A DNA stretch of 64,000 nucleotides. It comes from Corythucha ciliata (Eukaryota; Arthropoda; Insecta; Hemiptera; Tingidae). The stretch covers positions 51,674,751 through 51,738,750 of the forward strand of contig CM075942.1 of assembly GCA_038030265.1 (NCBI GenBank). The letters run 5' to 3'. The translations under genes were made by a program, and so were the position numbers. Below are positions 48,301-57,799 of this stretch, in pieces. The notes beneath the pieces are model-generated. The model saw only the letters and a program-made list of their open reading frames with translations, did no database searches and was not told where the DNA came from. The number at the start of each line of letters is the position of its first letter. The stretch's first letter is position 1.

Positions 48301-49184
48301 TCGTTTCCTAAGTTTCCCGACACTGTCGAATTCTGCAAAGAGCTCCTCGACCGTGGAAAAATCGTCATAGTCGCCGGTCTCGACGGTACATTCATGCGAA
48401 CTGGATTTGTCAACATTCTCAACCTCGTCCCCTTGGCTCACAGCGTGGAGAAACTGTCGGCGATTTGCATGAGCTGTGGGCGAAAGGCGGCCTTCACCAA
48501 AAGGATTGGCAGTGAAACTGAGGTAGGCCGATTTTTTTTTTCTATTTCTTTACGTTTTATTTGTCTTTTTTTGTAAGGGAACCGTTTATCACACTTTTTG
48601 TCTGATTTTCTGTCTTTTTTTACCCCGATTTTGTTGTAACATTTAAATTGTATTTTGAGTATACTTCAAACCTGAGTTAATTATTGCTTGACAGAAAGCA
48701 CTTAATTATTTTAATCTACGTGATGCTCGACGGGCTATACATTGCATTAATTGAGCTCACTAATTTCGTTTTAATTAACTACATTTTTCGAGCAATGCTG
48801 ACTTATCCTTGAGGCTGCCTTAAATGCAACACAAAAGCTCTTCATTTTGGATTTTTTGGCACAATTTTTTCTTTGAAAAATTGTCGCTACTGTCCCGGTC
48901 TAAAAAAGCCGCTAGTTTTTGTCGTGAGAGGTACAAGTTTTTTTTTTTCTTCTTCTTCTTTCTATTTTTTTAAGATCGAAGTTATCGGAGGAGCGGACAA
49001 GTACATGGCCGTCTGCAGGGAGTGCTACAAAATACCTTGCCCGGAAAAGTCGTCGCCCTTTAAAAGGCTGGAAAAACCCAAGGTTTTCAACGTTGTCGAC
49101 GTTAACGGGCATGGTTGTGGGGTGGTTAGTGGGGATGACAGTGGCGAGCCTAGTTGTAAACGAAGAGCACTTGATTCGTGCTGA
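45365..49184 (+). CDS. TK1: Thymidine kinase, TK1 type
   Basis: Four exons: 45365-45400, 45470-45715, 48313-48522 and 48975-49184, all in phase 0, giving 233 aa, close to animal TK1. It phosphorylates thymidine in the cytosolic salvage route to dTMP. The P-loop is GPMFSGKT (residues 16-23), the catalytic Glu lies in DEGQF (90-94), and GLDGTF and the lasso-like AFTKRIG segment follow. Two cysteine pairs for structural zinc are present: CMSC (146, 149) and CREC (178, 181). The C-terminal tail differs from the vertebrate one and I see no KEN degron there. The gene starts 340 bp after FKBP paralog 2 in the same direction. Intron 2 (2597 bp) contains degenerate repeats and a decayed reverse transcriptase. 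It converges with SLC66A3, with 73 bp between stop codons. Confidence 0.93.
45990..47410 (+). repeat. Degenerate tandem repeats, AAATTTCGTGGGTTTGGCTC type, in TK1 intron 2
   Basis: Words such as AATTTCGTGGATTCGGTAAT, TTTCGCGGGTTTGGCTCTTC and GAAAAACCAA recur at 45990-46340 and 46905-47410, separated by the reverse transcriptase relic. Confidence 0.7.
46450..46790 (+). pseudogene. Decayed non-LTR-type reverse transcriptase fragment
   Basis: From 46504 the frame reads [20 protein letters not shown], a typical RT motif block. After a frameshift, [11 protein letters not shown] follows at 46610, giving the catalytic YADD. Then comes [20 protein letters not shown], typical of the region after the palm in jockey/CR1-like elements. 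Shifts and stops make it dead. Whether 47450-48230 is also part of it is uncertain. Confidence 0.75.
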
Positions 49185-49257
49185 CAAAAAAAAATGAGGG
49201 GTTTCGGGCCGGGGGAGGGGTGTTGACTATTTTGGAAGTTTTGAAACAATGACTAAG

Positions 49258-50241
49258 TTATTCTGAATGTTTTTTCTTGGAGGTTTGCTGCTGCAACGTG
49301 TAGGCGGTTATAGCGACTGCGCTGCTCATAAAAGTCGAAAGAATGAAGTTCGAAAGTAGAATAAGGTCGGCTGAATCCAAGTAAATAGTGTAGATGCGAC
49401 CTAAAAAAAACACGAAAGCGCATTTTTTAAAGACATATTACCATTCCGGTGTTGCATTTTATTTATATCGAGTCAATTTAGCTTTAAAAAGTACACAAAA
49501 TCATGAAAAACGTTCTAATACGTATTTTATTAATAAACTAATTTGTAAGACAAGTCAAAGGTCGACTCACTCGCGTTCGTTAGAGCCGATATCACCCAGG
49601 TTGACACACTGACCGAGTCCGCATTCATATGTTTGAGTATTTCCCATAACTGAACACCTTTGCTCGATAACGAGACGGGTGTGCAAAGGGGCTGTAAAAT
49701 AGTTGAAAATGTCTGTTAACTCCTCCAATTCGTTCACCAAACAGTGTGTTCTATTACACTTACTACAAGCAACATGAGTGCACTTTGAGGGAACAGACTA
49801 GTCACAAATCCAAAGAAAAATGCGCAATACAAGACCGTACATATTACAGCATTCCGTCCTAGCAAATTTTGATGCTTGAGCACTAAATAAATCAAGGCGT
49901 ATTCCTGGGCTATTATGATGGGGTACTCCATGTAGGACATGAGTGCATAGCCATTCACATAGTTGTACAGCATTGTTGTTGTATAACTGTAACATTCCAA
50001 AAATCATTCCAAATGGCCTATCTACACCTCTAAAAACAAAACATTCCAAGTTACTATTTCTACTTTCTCTAGATAAGTCCATAAACAAGTACCTCGCCAG
50101 CTCCATCAACAATCCATAAATGTTTATTCCTTTGGCGCTTTTCAGCTTTTGTATATTCTTTATTTGGGGCACTTTTGCAAATAGGCACATAGATATTGTT
50201 ATTAAGCTTAAAACATCCGAAATCACCTGGGATATTGTCAT
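49258..50241 (-). CDS. SLC66A3: PQ-loop transporter SLC66A3 (PQLC3)
   Basis: Four exons on the minus strand: 50093-50241, 49764-49986, 49571-49691 and 49258-49400, giving 211 aa (the human protein is about 202). The first PQ loop is AKVPQIKNIQKLKSAKGINI. Then come LLMELASYTTTMLYNYVNGY, SYMEYPIIIAQEYALIYLVL and several hydrophobic segments. The second loop region is SLSSKGVQLWEILKHMNADS, VSVSTWVISAL, and the last helix precedes a KKKHSE tail. The family has seven membrane segments with two PQ loops and sits in organelle membranes; the substrate of this member is not firmly known. The start is the only ATG matching the family N-terminus. It is divergent from the NDUFB1 unit, with 110 bp between start codons. 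Confidence 0.9.
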
Positions 50242-50351
50242 GGTGGTGTTTAAATTGGGATCTTGTTTGTCTTTTTATTCAAAAAAGAAAAGAAAATGTG
50301 TGCAAAGAATGGCGTGGCCGTTAAAACAGGAGAAGAACTTTAAAAAATAAA

Positions 50352-50951
50352 ATGGCCAAGGCCAAAAAAGCCATCAAACTAAGAAAGACCTTCAGCTTGA
50401 AGCCTTTTTTTTATCGGACGGATTTCAACAAAATTCAGTGAGTTTTTTATCTTGTTATTTCTTTCCCCCTGAAATGATTGCGTTTGAGTGAGACAGAGAA
50501 CACGACCACCTGCCTGAAGGTGGACTGGGGACTGACTCTCTAGAGATAGATAGAGACGAAATTAAAATATTGAGTGAAAATCTGGTCCAGCAGGATGTGG
50601 TTCAAGGGCATAGAGCTCTTCAGAACAGATGATTTGAGGCTGAGATTTTTTTTTTGCAAAGCCCTTAATTGTTTAAAGCAATACTTCCGTTCCACAAATT
50701 TGAGTTTTTACTCTTTTTTAACGGTGTTTAAATTGTAAAAACGCCTTAAGTCAGCATTTTCTCGACAATGCCTGCATTATTCACCAGGTGGAGCCCTCAC
50801 CTCCCAACCTTAATAACAGCTGTGAATGTGTAATAATTTTCCTTTGGAAGGCTTTTAAACTGTTTATTCAAAGTAGTGCTGCAAAAGGTGAATTTTATTG
50901 TGAAAAAACTCTAAATTTTAGTTTAAAATAATCATTTCAAATTGCAGTTAA
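50352..50951 (+). CDS. Small upstream ORF 1 of the NDUFB1 transcription unit
   Basis: Exon 1 (50352-50437) starts ATGGCC in a good context and codes 28 residues beginning MAKAKKAIKLRKTFSLKPFF, strongly basic and amphipathic. Splicing to exon 2 (50948) adds CAT and then TAA at 50949-50951. That stop overlaps the ATG of ORF 2 as TAATG, an arrangement suited to re-initiation. If exon 2 is skipped, exon 1 joins exon 3 in frame and the peptide becomes an N-terminal extension of NDUFB1. I recognise no family. It could be a regulatory upstream ORF rather than a working protein. Confidence 0.5.
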
Positions 50952-51124
50952 TGGCCTTGAGCTTGGGTCAAGCAGGCAGCTTTGTGAGGAAATACGCTAT
51001 TACGGTGATATTCCCAGTTGCAACTGCTTGTGTAATCTACGCCGATTTCTCGCGGACTCGGGCGTTCAAATTAAGGCAGAAAGAAAAATTGGACAGGGCT
51101 TCGTCGGAATTTGCCGCTAATTAA
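50951..51124 (+). CDS. Small membrane protein, ORF 2 of the NDUFB1 unit
   Basis: 57 aa in exon 2 (50948-51129), starting MALSLGQAGSFVRKYAITVI. It has one hydrophobic segment (YAITVIFPVATACVIYA) followed by a basic stretch (SRTRAFKLRQKEK), the layout of tiny mitochondrial inner-membrane proteins. The spacing of KY, FP, AC and the basic tail parallels NDUFB1 encoded downstream, and RKYAITVIFPVA also recalls SMIM12-like proteins. I cannot decide between them. Its TAA is followed by TACAA and a splice donor (gtgagt), so the next exon brings the NDUFB1 ATG six bases after this stop. Confidence 0.65.
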   Translation: MALSLGQAGSFVRKYAITVIFPVATACVIYADFSRTRAFKLRQKEKLDRASSEFAAN

Positions 51125-51639
51125 TACAAGTGAGTACGAAGAACGATTGGTGTGGTGAACAGAGGGGGTGGAAAAGTTGCGGTATGGATAGCGAACGAGG
51201 ATGTCTCAGTGTTTTTTGACTTGGATTCCTAAGAAGAGATCAGTTGTGTTCCTGAAGCCTTGATCTGGTAGTCTGGAGTGACTTCTAGGTAGATCCAATC
51301 TCAGATTTTAGTCGGAGCCAGTCAATACCTACGCCGCGCCGTCGCTTGTCGGTTGTTCGTGTGAACTAGGGACCCTTCGCCCTTACAAATGCCCTGTCAG
51401 GCCTCTGGAATCTTGACATTATCCTCGCCCCTATTTTACCTTTGAAGGCCTCGTCTTGCTGCGGAGTCGCACTGCGGTGGGCCCGTCATGTTGTTGGTGG
51501 CGGGGGGGGGGGGGTTACCCAAGGGTAGGGAATTAACACCCCTGGCAGGGAATCCTAAGTGGACTATTAAGTCAGTAGATCTAGTCCAGGATTTCCCCTC
51601 CCCCTAACGAGAAGGTCTTCGGCTGGAGTCTCGCTGACC

Positions 51640-54600
51640 AAATTCGCGGGTTTTGCTCTGTCAAAAAAATCAATTTCGGCGTGTTCTCTCATTAAAAACA
51701 ATAAGGGGTTGCGCTTATATCAAAATAAAATTTCATTTTGTGGGTCCTTGAAAAATTTCGCTAATTTGGGTATTTAACAAAGCCAAATTTCGAGAGTTTG
51801 ACTTCTTGAAAACCCAAGTTTCCTCGGTTTGACTCTCTAGGCAGCGGCTCAGGGGGTTTGAGCCCCCACATTCTGGGCAGTGCACGGTGGGGGTTCGTGT
51901 CGCAGGTCTCACGTTGCCTCCGAAAGTGGTGAGAAAATCGTTGAATCCTCAAAATATTGTATCCAACCCCAAAACATGCAAATTTCACGCCACAAACTGG
52001 CTGTTCAGCAGTATGACTGCGATCATTCGCAAACGTCCTTCACTCCACTACCAACCGGGAGCCCGAAACTAGCTCGTTAAACTGTTGAGTGAGCACGAAA
52101 ATTGGATTTTACTGATCTAAAACTGTTAACGAAAGCCCAGATTGTTGATCTTAGGGCGTGAATTGCCAGTTCGGCATTTTTCGGGAGTGATTTTGGCTCT
52201 TACTCGGGCACGAAATCGTCAGTTTAGCCATTTTCAAGGCGCGAACGGTCGCTTTTGTCACACGTTCAGGGCAGGAATTGCACAGTGTAGGCAAGGTGAC
52301 TAAACTTTCTATAGGTGCCGCAGATCTTCGGCCATTACTGTCCTTCATCTACGTCACGAGCAGTCCCAAGTTCATTTGCGCTGGACCCAGTACATTATTA
52401 ATTGTTATTGGGCTGTGATTTTTGTGATTCATAACCGTCAATTTCAAAATTAACTTGTTTTTGCTGCTCTACGGTGAGCAATCGGGAGCAAAGGACTGCT
52501 GGTGACGTCAGTCTCCACCCCTCCCGTCCGATGTGCGGGGGGAAATCTGCGGCACCTATAGTAAAGTTTAGTCACCTTGAGTGTAGGCAATTTTCAAGCC
52601 GCGAATCGTCAGTTTAGCCATTTTTGGGGCCCATACAGTCAGTATTGCCAATTTTCGAGCGTAAATATCCAGATTGGCCAATTTTTAGTGCCAAAATAGT
52701 TGGTTGAGCCATTTTCACGGCGTGAATCGACACGAGAGGGCATTTTCAGGGCTGCATGAATCGTCAGTTTGATCATTCTTAAGGCGCGTGAAGTCATTTT
52801 CAGAGCGGGAATCGCCAATTTGGTCATTTTTACGTGGGAAACAGCCAGTTAAGCCACTTTCAAGGCGTTTTTAGGAGCGAATATGGTCAGTTTAGCAGTT
52901 TTTATGGTGATAGCCAGTTTTTGCCGGAAAACTATCTGATTAAAAAAACTAATTTAGCCTAGCAGAGTGGCCGAGGTCGCTCGGGCGTCGACTCTCATGT
53001 CCTGGTGTCGTCTGCTGAATGGGTTCGATAAAGGCTGGATTATTTGAGCAAAGGTCAACATAATAATGGGTAAAAAAAAAGTTAAAAAGTAAAGTGTGTG
53101 CTCTCGCCCTCGTTCACGTCACCTTAAAGGTAGTTGGACGTAAAGCCCCGTTGGTTTACCAACGATATTAAAAAAAACTAATTTTACCGCTTTCACTCAT
53201 ACCAAAACCAAATTTCACGAGTTTGGGTCCTTCAAAATCAAATTTTGTGGATTTGGCTGTTATCCACGGATTCGGATATCAGAAAAACAAATTTGGCGTT
53301 CTCTTCTAATGGGAAACTTGCAAATTTTTAAAAAGTTGGTGTTTCTTGAAGAGGGCTCTTCCACAAGCCTACTGCTCACACTAAACTTTAAAATCAATCA
53401 AGGATGCTTTTTTTAGCTAATTTTTAAAAATTTTGAGTGGGGGTTCGATTACGTGAAAACTTATTTATATTGAAATGGATGAAGTGATGAAGAGGGGGTT
53501 AGACGCGTTTACTGGAGGGAAATGTTTCATGTTATTTGTAAACAAGCAATTTTAGAGTTTCCTCAAATGCTTCACAAGTAAGGATTTACGTCATTTCCCC
53601 TCGCACCATCCATCCCTCCTGAAGAGCTTTGAACCAGTTCACGGGTCAAATCACCGGTATGCTTTTCTTCCCAATCTGAGATTCGTGCAAGTTCCCCATT
53701 GTTAGAGTCCTCTCTTCAAAAAATTTTTCGAGAACCTTTTTGCTTTTTAAAAAAATTCTATGAGCCTAATCATGTCCTTATACTTCAATTATGCTAAACT
53801 GATATCCATATGCTTGAAAAATGCCGCCGTAAGTCATGCTCTTTTTTATTCATACGGCTCAACGTCGCGTGTTTGGCACTTTCAAAAGCCAAATTTCGCG
53901 AGTCTGACTTTCTAAAAAAAGCAGGTGGGAGGGGGGCTGAAAAATCGGGGGTTTTGCAGATACGATTGCCAAATAGGCTCCCCCAAACCCAATTTTCAGG
54001 ATTTGGTTCCAAATTGGAACCAAATTTCTCGAGGTTGGCTGTTGTTATTTCGTGGGATTGGCTGTTTCAAAACATTTTCGAGGTCTGACTAATGAAATTC
54101 AAATTTCGCCGTTCTCACTCTTCGAAATATGTACTAAATTTCGTCGTGAGTTTGAGTCTCTCACAACCAAATTTCACGGTGTTGACTGATTCTGGCTCTC
54201 AAATCCCTAATCCAGCTTTTCCAAAATCTGGCTCGTTCGAAAACCAAATTTCGTGATGTTGACTTCTCTATGAACCAAATTTCGTAGGATTGGCTCTTTC
54301 TAAAACCAATTTCGCAGGTTTGGCTAATATTAAAAAACTAATTTGTCCCACACAAAAACCAAAATAACGTAATTTCGTCGTACCAAGATCTTAATTCAGC
54401 CCCCCCCCCCTCTCACTAAGTTGGCTGTTGAGATAGCACGAATTCAGATCCATCATAGCGTGAATTTGGCTCTTTTACCTTAAAAAGTAGCAAATTGTTG
54501 CTCGTTCAAGTCCAAATGTCGCGTGCCATGGGCTCTTTCAAAACCTAATTTTAGGATGTTATTATGCTCATTCGGAAATAGATTTTGTGGGTTTGGCTCT

Positions 54601-54720
54601 CTCTAGTACAAATTTTTGAGGTTTTCGCTTATTTGGAACCAAATTTCTCTATTCTAGCTCTTTCAAAACCCAACTTTCGCGGATTTTTGCTCAAAGACCC
54701 TCAACTACATTCCCAAGGAA
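51640..54720. repeat. Degenerate repeats filling the last intron of the NDUFB1 unit
   Basis: Three blocks: AAATTTCG...GGTTTGGCTC-type words at 51640-51840 and 53175-54720, and a different type (GGCGCGAATCGTCAGTTTAG, GCCATTTTC) at 52080-52935. The second SINE copy sits between them at 52958. Poly-C and poly-G runs are common. Confidence 0.65.
52958..53145 (+). mobile_element. tRNA-derived SINE, copy 2
   Basis: The head CCTAGCAGAGTGGCCGAGGT matches copy 1 at 7441, with a B-box region altered to GGGTTCGATAAAGG. The tail has CTCTCGCCCTCGTTCACGTC and GGACGTAAAGC, as in copy 1. It ends in the NDUFB1-unit intron. Confidence 0.7.
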
Positions 54721-54925
54721 GTTAGTTGTATGAAAATGTGTTATACGTCGCACTCCGTGAAATTCAAGATTGGTTTTCATTAATTTTGGAGGGGCCAGCT
54801 CCCTCCCCCCCTGTCATCCATTAGACAGCCTCCTGCGATGATAATCATTGTTTGCTTGTGAAAATGAAAATTGTGTCGCAGTTTTTTTGTTATCGATGAT
54901 TTTGACTCTCCCGACCTTTTTCAGG

Positions 54926-55111
54926 ATGGTGTTGCAAGGTATCGCCAATCATATTTGGGGCAGGTACCTCCTCTTGGGGTTTCCCATCGCTGGAGCCTGC
55001 TATGGAAAGTACCTCGATGACTTGGAAACCCTTCGAATGTCTCGGTTCCGAGACAAAAGTTTCCTGTTCGGCCGTCAATTGGCGCCGGGCGAGGCTCCAT
55101 CGTGGCCTTAG
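54926..55111 (+). CDS. NDUFB1: NADH dehydrogenase 1 beta subunit 1 (NDUFB1, MNLL)
   Basis: 61 aa in exon 3 (from 54925, acceptor TTTTTCAG|GATGG). A short N-terminal helix (MVLQGIANHIWGRYLLLGFP) with one membrane segment is followed by YLDDLETLRMSRFRDKSFLF and PGEAPSWP. The pattern D-x-E-x-x-x-M/L-x-x-FRxKSxLF and a final W is diagnostic of the NDUFB1/MNLL subunit, an accessory subunit of respiratory complex I in the inner mitochondrial membrane. A polyadenylation signal AATAAA lies at 55126-55131. The upstream exons at 50352 and 50948 make it the last ORF of a probable polycistronic mRNA, though a separate promoter in the 3.8-kb intron is possible. Confidence 0.88.
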   Translation: MVLQGIANHIWGRYLLLGFPIAGACYGKYLDDLETLRMSRFRDKSFLFGRQLAPGEAPSWP

Positions 55112-55250
55112 GGAATAATAACACCAATAAATAAAAAAAACTATGTAGTTTAAAAAATAAATTGTAATTTTTAGAGTGCTTTCAGGTACTTTTCATGTAA
55201 ATTATACTCGAAAACGTTTTTTTTTTTTTCAAAACAATTATTTTAAATGT

Positions 55251-56980
55251 TTAAATAAAATGAATGAGTTTCACTGGTCGCTCACGTTTCTGTTGATTCA
55301 TTACCGGGTCTTTCCTGCTTTTTTTCGTACACAACAAGCTATGCGAGCTGGAACCACCGCCCGACGACGACGACGGCGGCCTCACGTTTTCCTTACTTTC
55401 TAATTCGAACGCTACGCTCTTGGGTCGGCGCCGCTCCGATTTCGACCGAACAAACTTGGGCGCTGGAAGCGAGGTCGGATCAATTTTGGCGGCCGTTGGT
55501 AGAACGCTCGTATCACCGGGGTCGGCGGAAATCTCGCTGGCCAGGTCGTCGTCGCGAAGGCGGTCGAGCGTTGCCGATTTGGGATTTTTACGACGTTTTA
55601 AATACACGTCGACACGAGCGAGACGCTCTCTTGTCTGTCGCTCGATTAGTGCCAAGTGTTTCTCTTTGTTCACTAAGTTTCGCTCCTTCATCGCCATGCC
55701 TTGCTCTTTTTCCTTTAACTGCGCTTCGCGCTCTCGTAGGGTTTCGAGTTTTTGAAGCCATTTATTTTTGAACAAACGGTTCGACACTTCGTCCGCGTCT
55801 GTTGTAATGCTGATATTCTTCAGAGCGGTCAGGCAGGCAGACGCGTCCAGCGATTTTGGCCGTGGCGTTGAGGCAAGACAAGGCGGCGAAGGGTGACTCT
55901 TGATGTTTTGAACAACAAGAGGATGATAGAGAATCATTTCAACCGTCGGACGATACTCAAGTTTAACGGTTATCATGAAGGAAATCAGTTTCGATAGGTT
56001 ATTACTGTACAAATTTGGAATCCTGTCAAATCTGCCAAAGAAATAAATTATTGCATAATCGGAATGGACCCAATAAAATCGTCGTTCTTACTTTCCACTC
56101 AGTATTTTCGACGTGAGGTCGGAAAAATTGGTCCCAGAGAAAGGAGGCACGAGAGTGCACATTTCGTACACGAGGCATCCCATAGCCCAAATGTCGGATT
56201 TTCGGCTGTACTGTCTCCCTTTAATGATTTCCTAGGGCGAAAACAGAAAAATAGCTACTAGCCAGAGGGGAACGAGCCAAGAAAATCACATACTGGGCTC
56301 ATATAGTGCGGCGTTCCAGCCATCGAGGACGAGCTCCCTTCGTGGGGACGGGCGAGGCCAAAGTCGCCCAGTTTGACGTTGTTGGCCTCGTCCAAGTAGA
56401 CATTGGCCGGTTTGATATCTCTGTGGAGAACGGTGAATTCCGGCAGGCGGGTGTGACAATATTGAACGGCTCGAGCCAACTGGTAAAGAACGGCCCAAAT
56501 GAAGGACTCTTTGAAGGGCTGTCGAGTGCTTCAGAATGAGGAATGGAAGAAAATTAATTTAAATAAACAAAAAAACGACAAATTTGAGGCGCCTGTGTAT
56601 AAGTACCTTCGGGCTTTTTTGATTAATTGGTTCAAGTCACCCCCTTTACACAGCTCTGTAATGATGTAGAGGGTTGTGGTGTCCTTGTGCAGAATCTTGT
56701 CGTAATATTTAACGATATTGGGGTGATCAAGTTTCTTCAATATATTCACTTCTAGCACCAAATTCTTAAACCGAGCAGAAATCCAACACATTTTATGGTC
56801 AGTATCAATGAAAATAAAGTCGTTTAATACCTCCTTTAGCTCCTTCGTCAACTTTCCATAATCCACAGCTTTCCACACGAACTCTTTCCCGGATACTTTA
56901 TGGGCCACTTTGTAACACGTACCGAACGATCCGCTTCCAATCACAGTTAAAACTTCAAAATCTTCCAGTATTAGAGACAT
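55251..56980 (-). CDS. NEK2-like mitotic serine/threonine kinase
   Basis: Five exons on the minus strand: 56831-56980, 56607-56764, 56294-56528, 56092-56231 and 55251-56031, giving 487 aa. The kinase domain occupies about 1-270: Gly loop GSGSFG (15-20), Lys in FVWK (37), HRDIKPAN (Asp 141), DFGLAR (159-164), AGTPHYMSPE and KSDIWAMGCLVYEMC. A coiled-coil follows (LQKLETLREREAQLKEKEQG onwards to about 370). Near the C-terminus are KSVAF (about 432-436), which fits a PP1-docking site, and KEN (about 441-443), an APC/C degron, both features of NEK2. NEK2 acts at the centrosome and in mitosis. The 66-bp first intron is a multiple of three without a stop, so genome-only prediction may keep it as coding. 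The start codon is 222 bp from BLOC1S4, in divergent orientation. Confidence 0.88.
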
Positions 56981-57202
56981 TTTTACGGCTTTAAACTACG
57001 CGTTCCATCTCTTTAAAAAAGTCAATTCCAACTGGCATTTTCAAGTGTTTGTTTTGTTCCGCAACGGTCAATTTGCCACATTCCTCGGAATAACCTGACG
57101 CGGCGACCGATAATGAAAAGTTAGGTTTCAACTGTTATCCCCGTCAAATGATGACCAAAAATCGAGGCAATCCTTGGAAATTTGTTTTTGGTTTTCAATT
57201 CG

Positions 57203-57799
57203 ATGGAACAAGAAGCGGCGGCCCTGTCTAGGGACTACGCCAATTATCTAAGGGCGGACGTTAAACAGGACGTGAGTATTTTTGACATTTTATATCCCAC
57301 GCCCTCACAAAGTTTGACATTGTCCTCCGGTGAAAAGGCCAAAAACGTCGAAGATGCCATCGAAGACACTCTGACACGACTCGACGAGTTCACAGGACTC
57401 ATTGAAATGCTCCAGTGTAAAACGAGCGTGTCAGCCGCCCAGGGGATTCTTGACAAGAAAACGGAGCTCTTCCAAATTTTCGAAAATGTTCGCCAGCTTG
57501 AAAATCTCGTGACCCACGTCAAACGACACTTAGACGCCACTGAGGAAGCTGTTGTGAAGGCTGAAACTGAACTGAATTTCACCACGGAGGGGAAAATAAG
57601 AAATTTGTTCAAGCCTTTATTCGTGAGTATTATGTGTGTTTCACTGATAGGACCGGGAGGGTTCAATGTCGTGTACATTTTCAAGGGGAAGAAAAAGACG
57701 GTGCAGACTCCGCCGGAAGAATCCCCGCCGGTTCCCTCGTTCACTCCGCTTCCCATTTTCAACACTAAGGATTTCTTCCCAAGCAGGACGTCATCATGA
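57203..57799 (+). CDS. BLOC1S4: BLOC-1 subunit 4 (cappuccino)
   Basis: A single exon of 198 aa from ATG 57203 (an upstream in-frame ATG at 57182 is in a weaker context). Features of BLOC1S4: RDYANYLRAD near the start, KNVEDAIEDTLTRLDEFTGL then IEMLQ, heptad-rich helices (NVRQLENLVTHVKRHLDATE, KAETELN), and the C-terminal FNTKDFFPS, which matches the FxTEDYFP end of the vertebrate protein. It is a small coiled-coil subunit of BLOC-1, which sorts cargo to lysosome-related organelles. The stretch between KPLF and PPEESPP is longer and more hydrophobic than expected. A 28-bp GT...AG inside it is too short to be an intron, so I read through. Confidence 0.88.
   Translation: MEQEAAALSRDYANYLRADVKQDVSIFDILYPTPSQSLTLSSGEKAKNVEDAIEDTLTRLDEFTGLIEMLQCKTSVSAAQGILDKKTELFQIFENVRQLENLVTHVKRHLDATEEAVVKAETELNFTTEGKIRNLFKPLFVSIMCVSLIGPGGFNVVYIFKGKKKTVQTPPEESPPVPSFTPLPIFNTKDFFPSRTSS

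Noticed and set aside
53175..54720. A CRISPR-like array (short repeats with spacers)
   Set aside because: Copies are diverged, spacing is irregular, no cas genes are present and the DNA is animal.
57626..57653. A GT...AG intron inside BLOC1S4
   Set aside because: At 28 bp it is too short to splice, and the reading frame runs through it to the conserved C-terminal motif.
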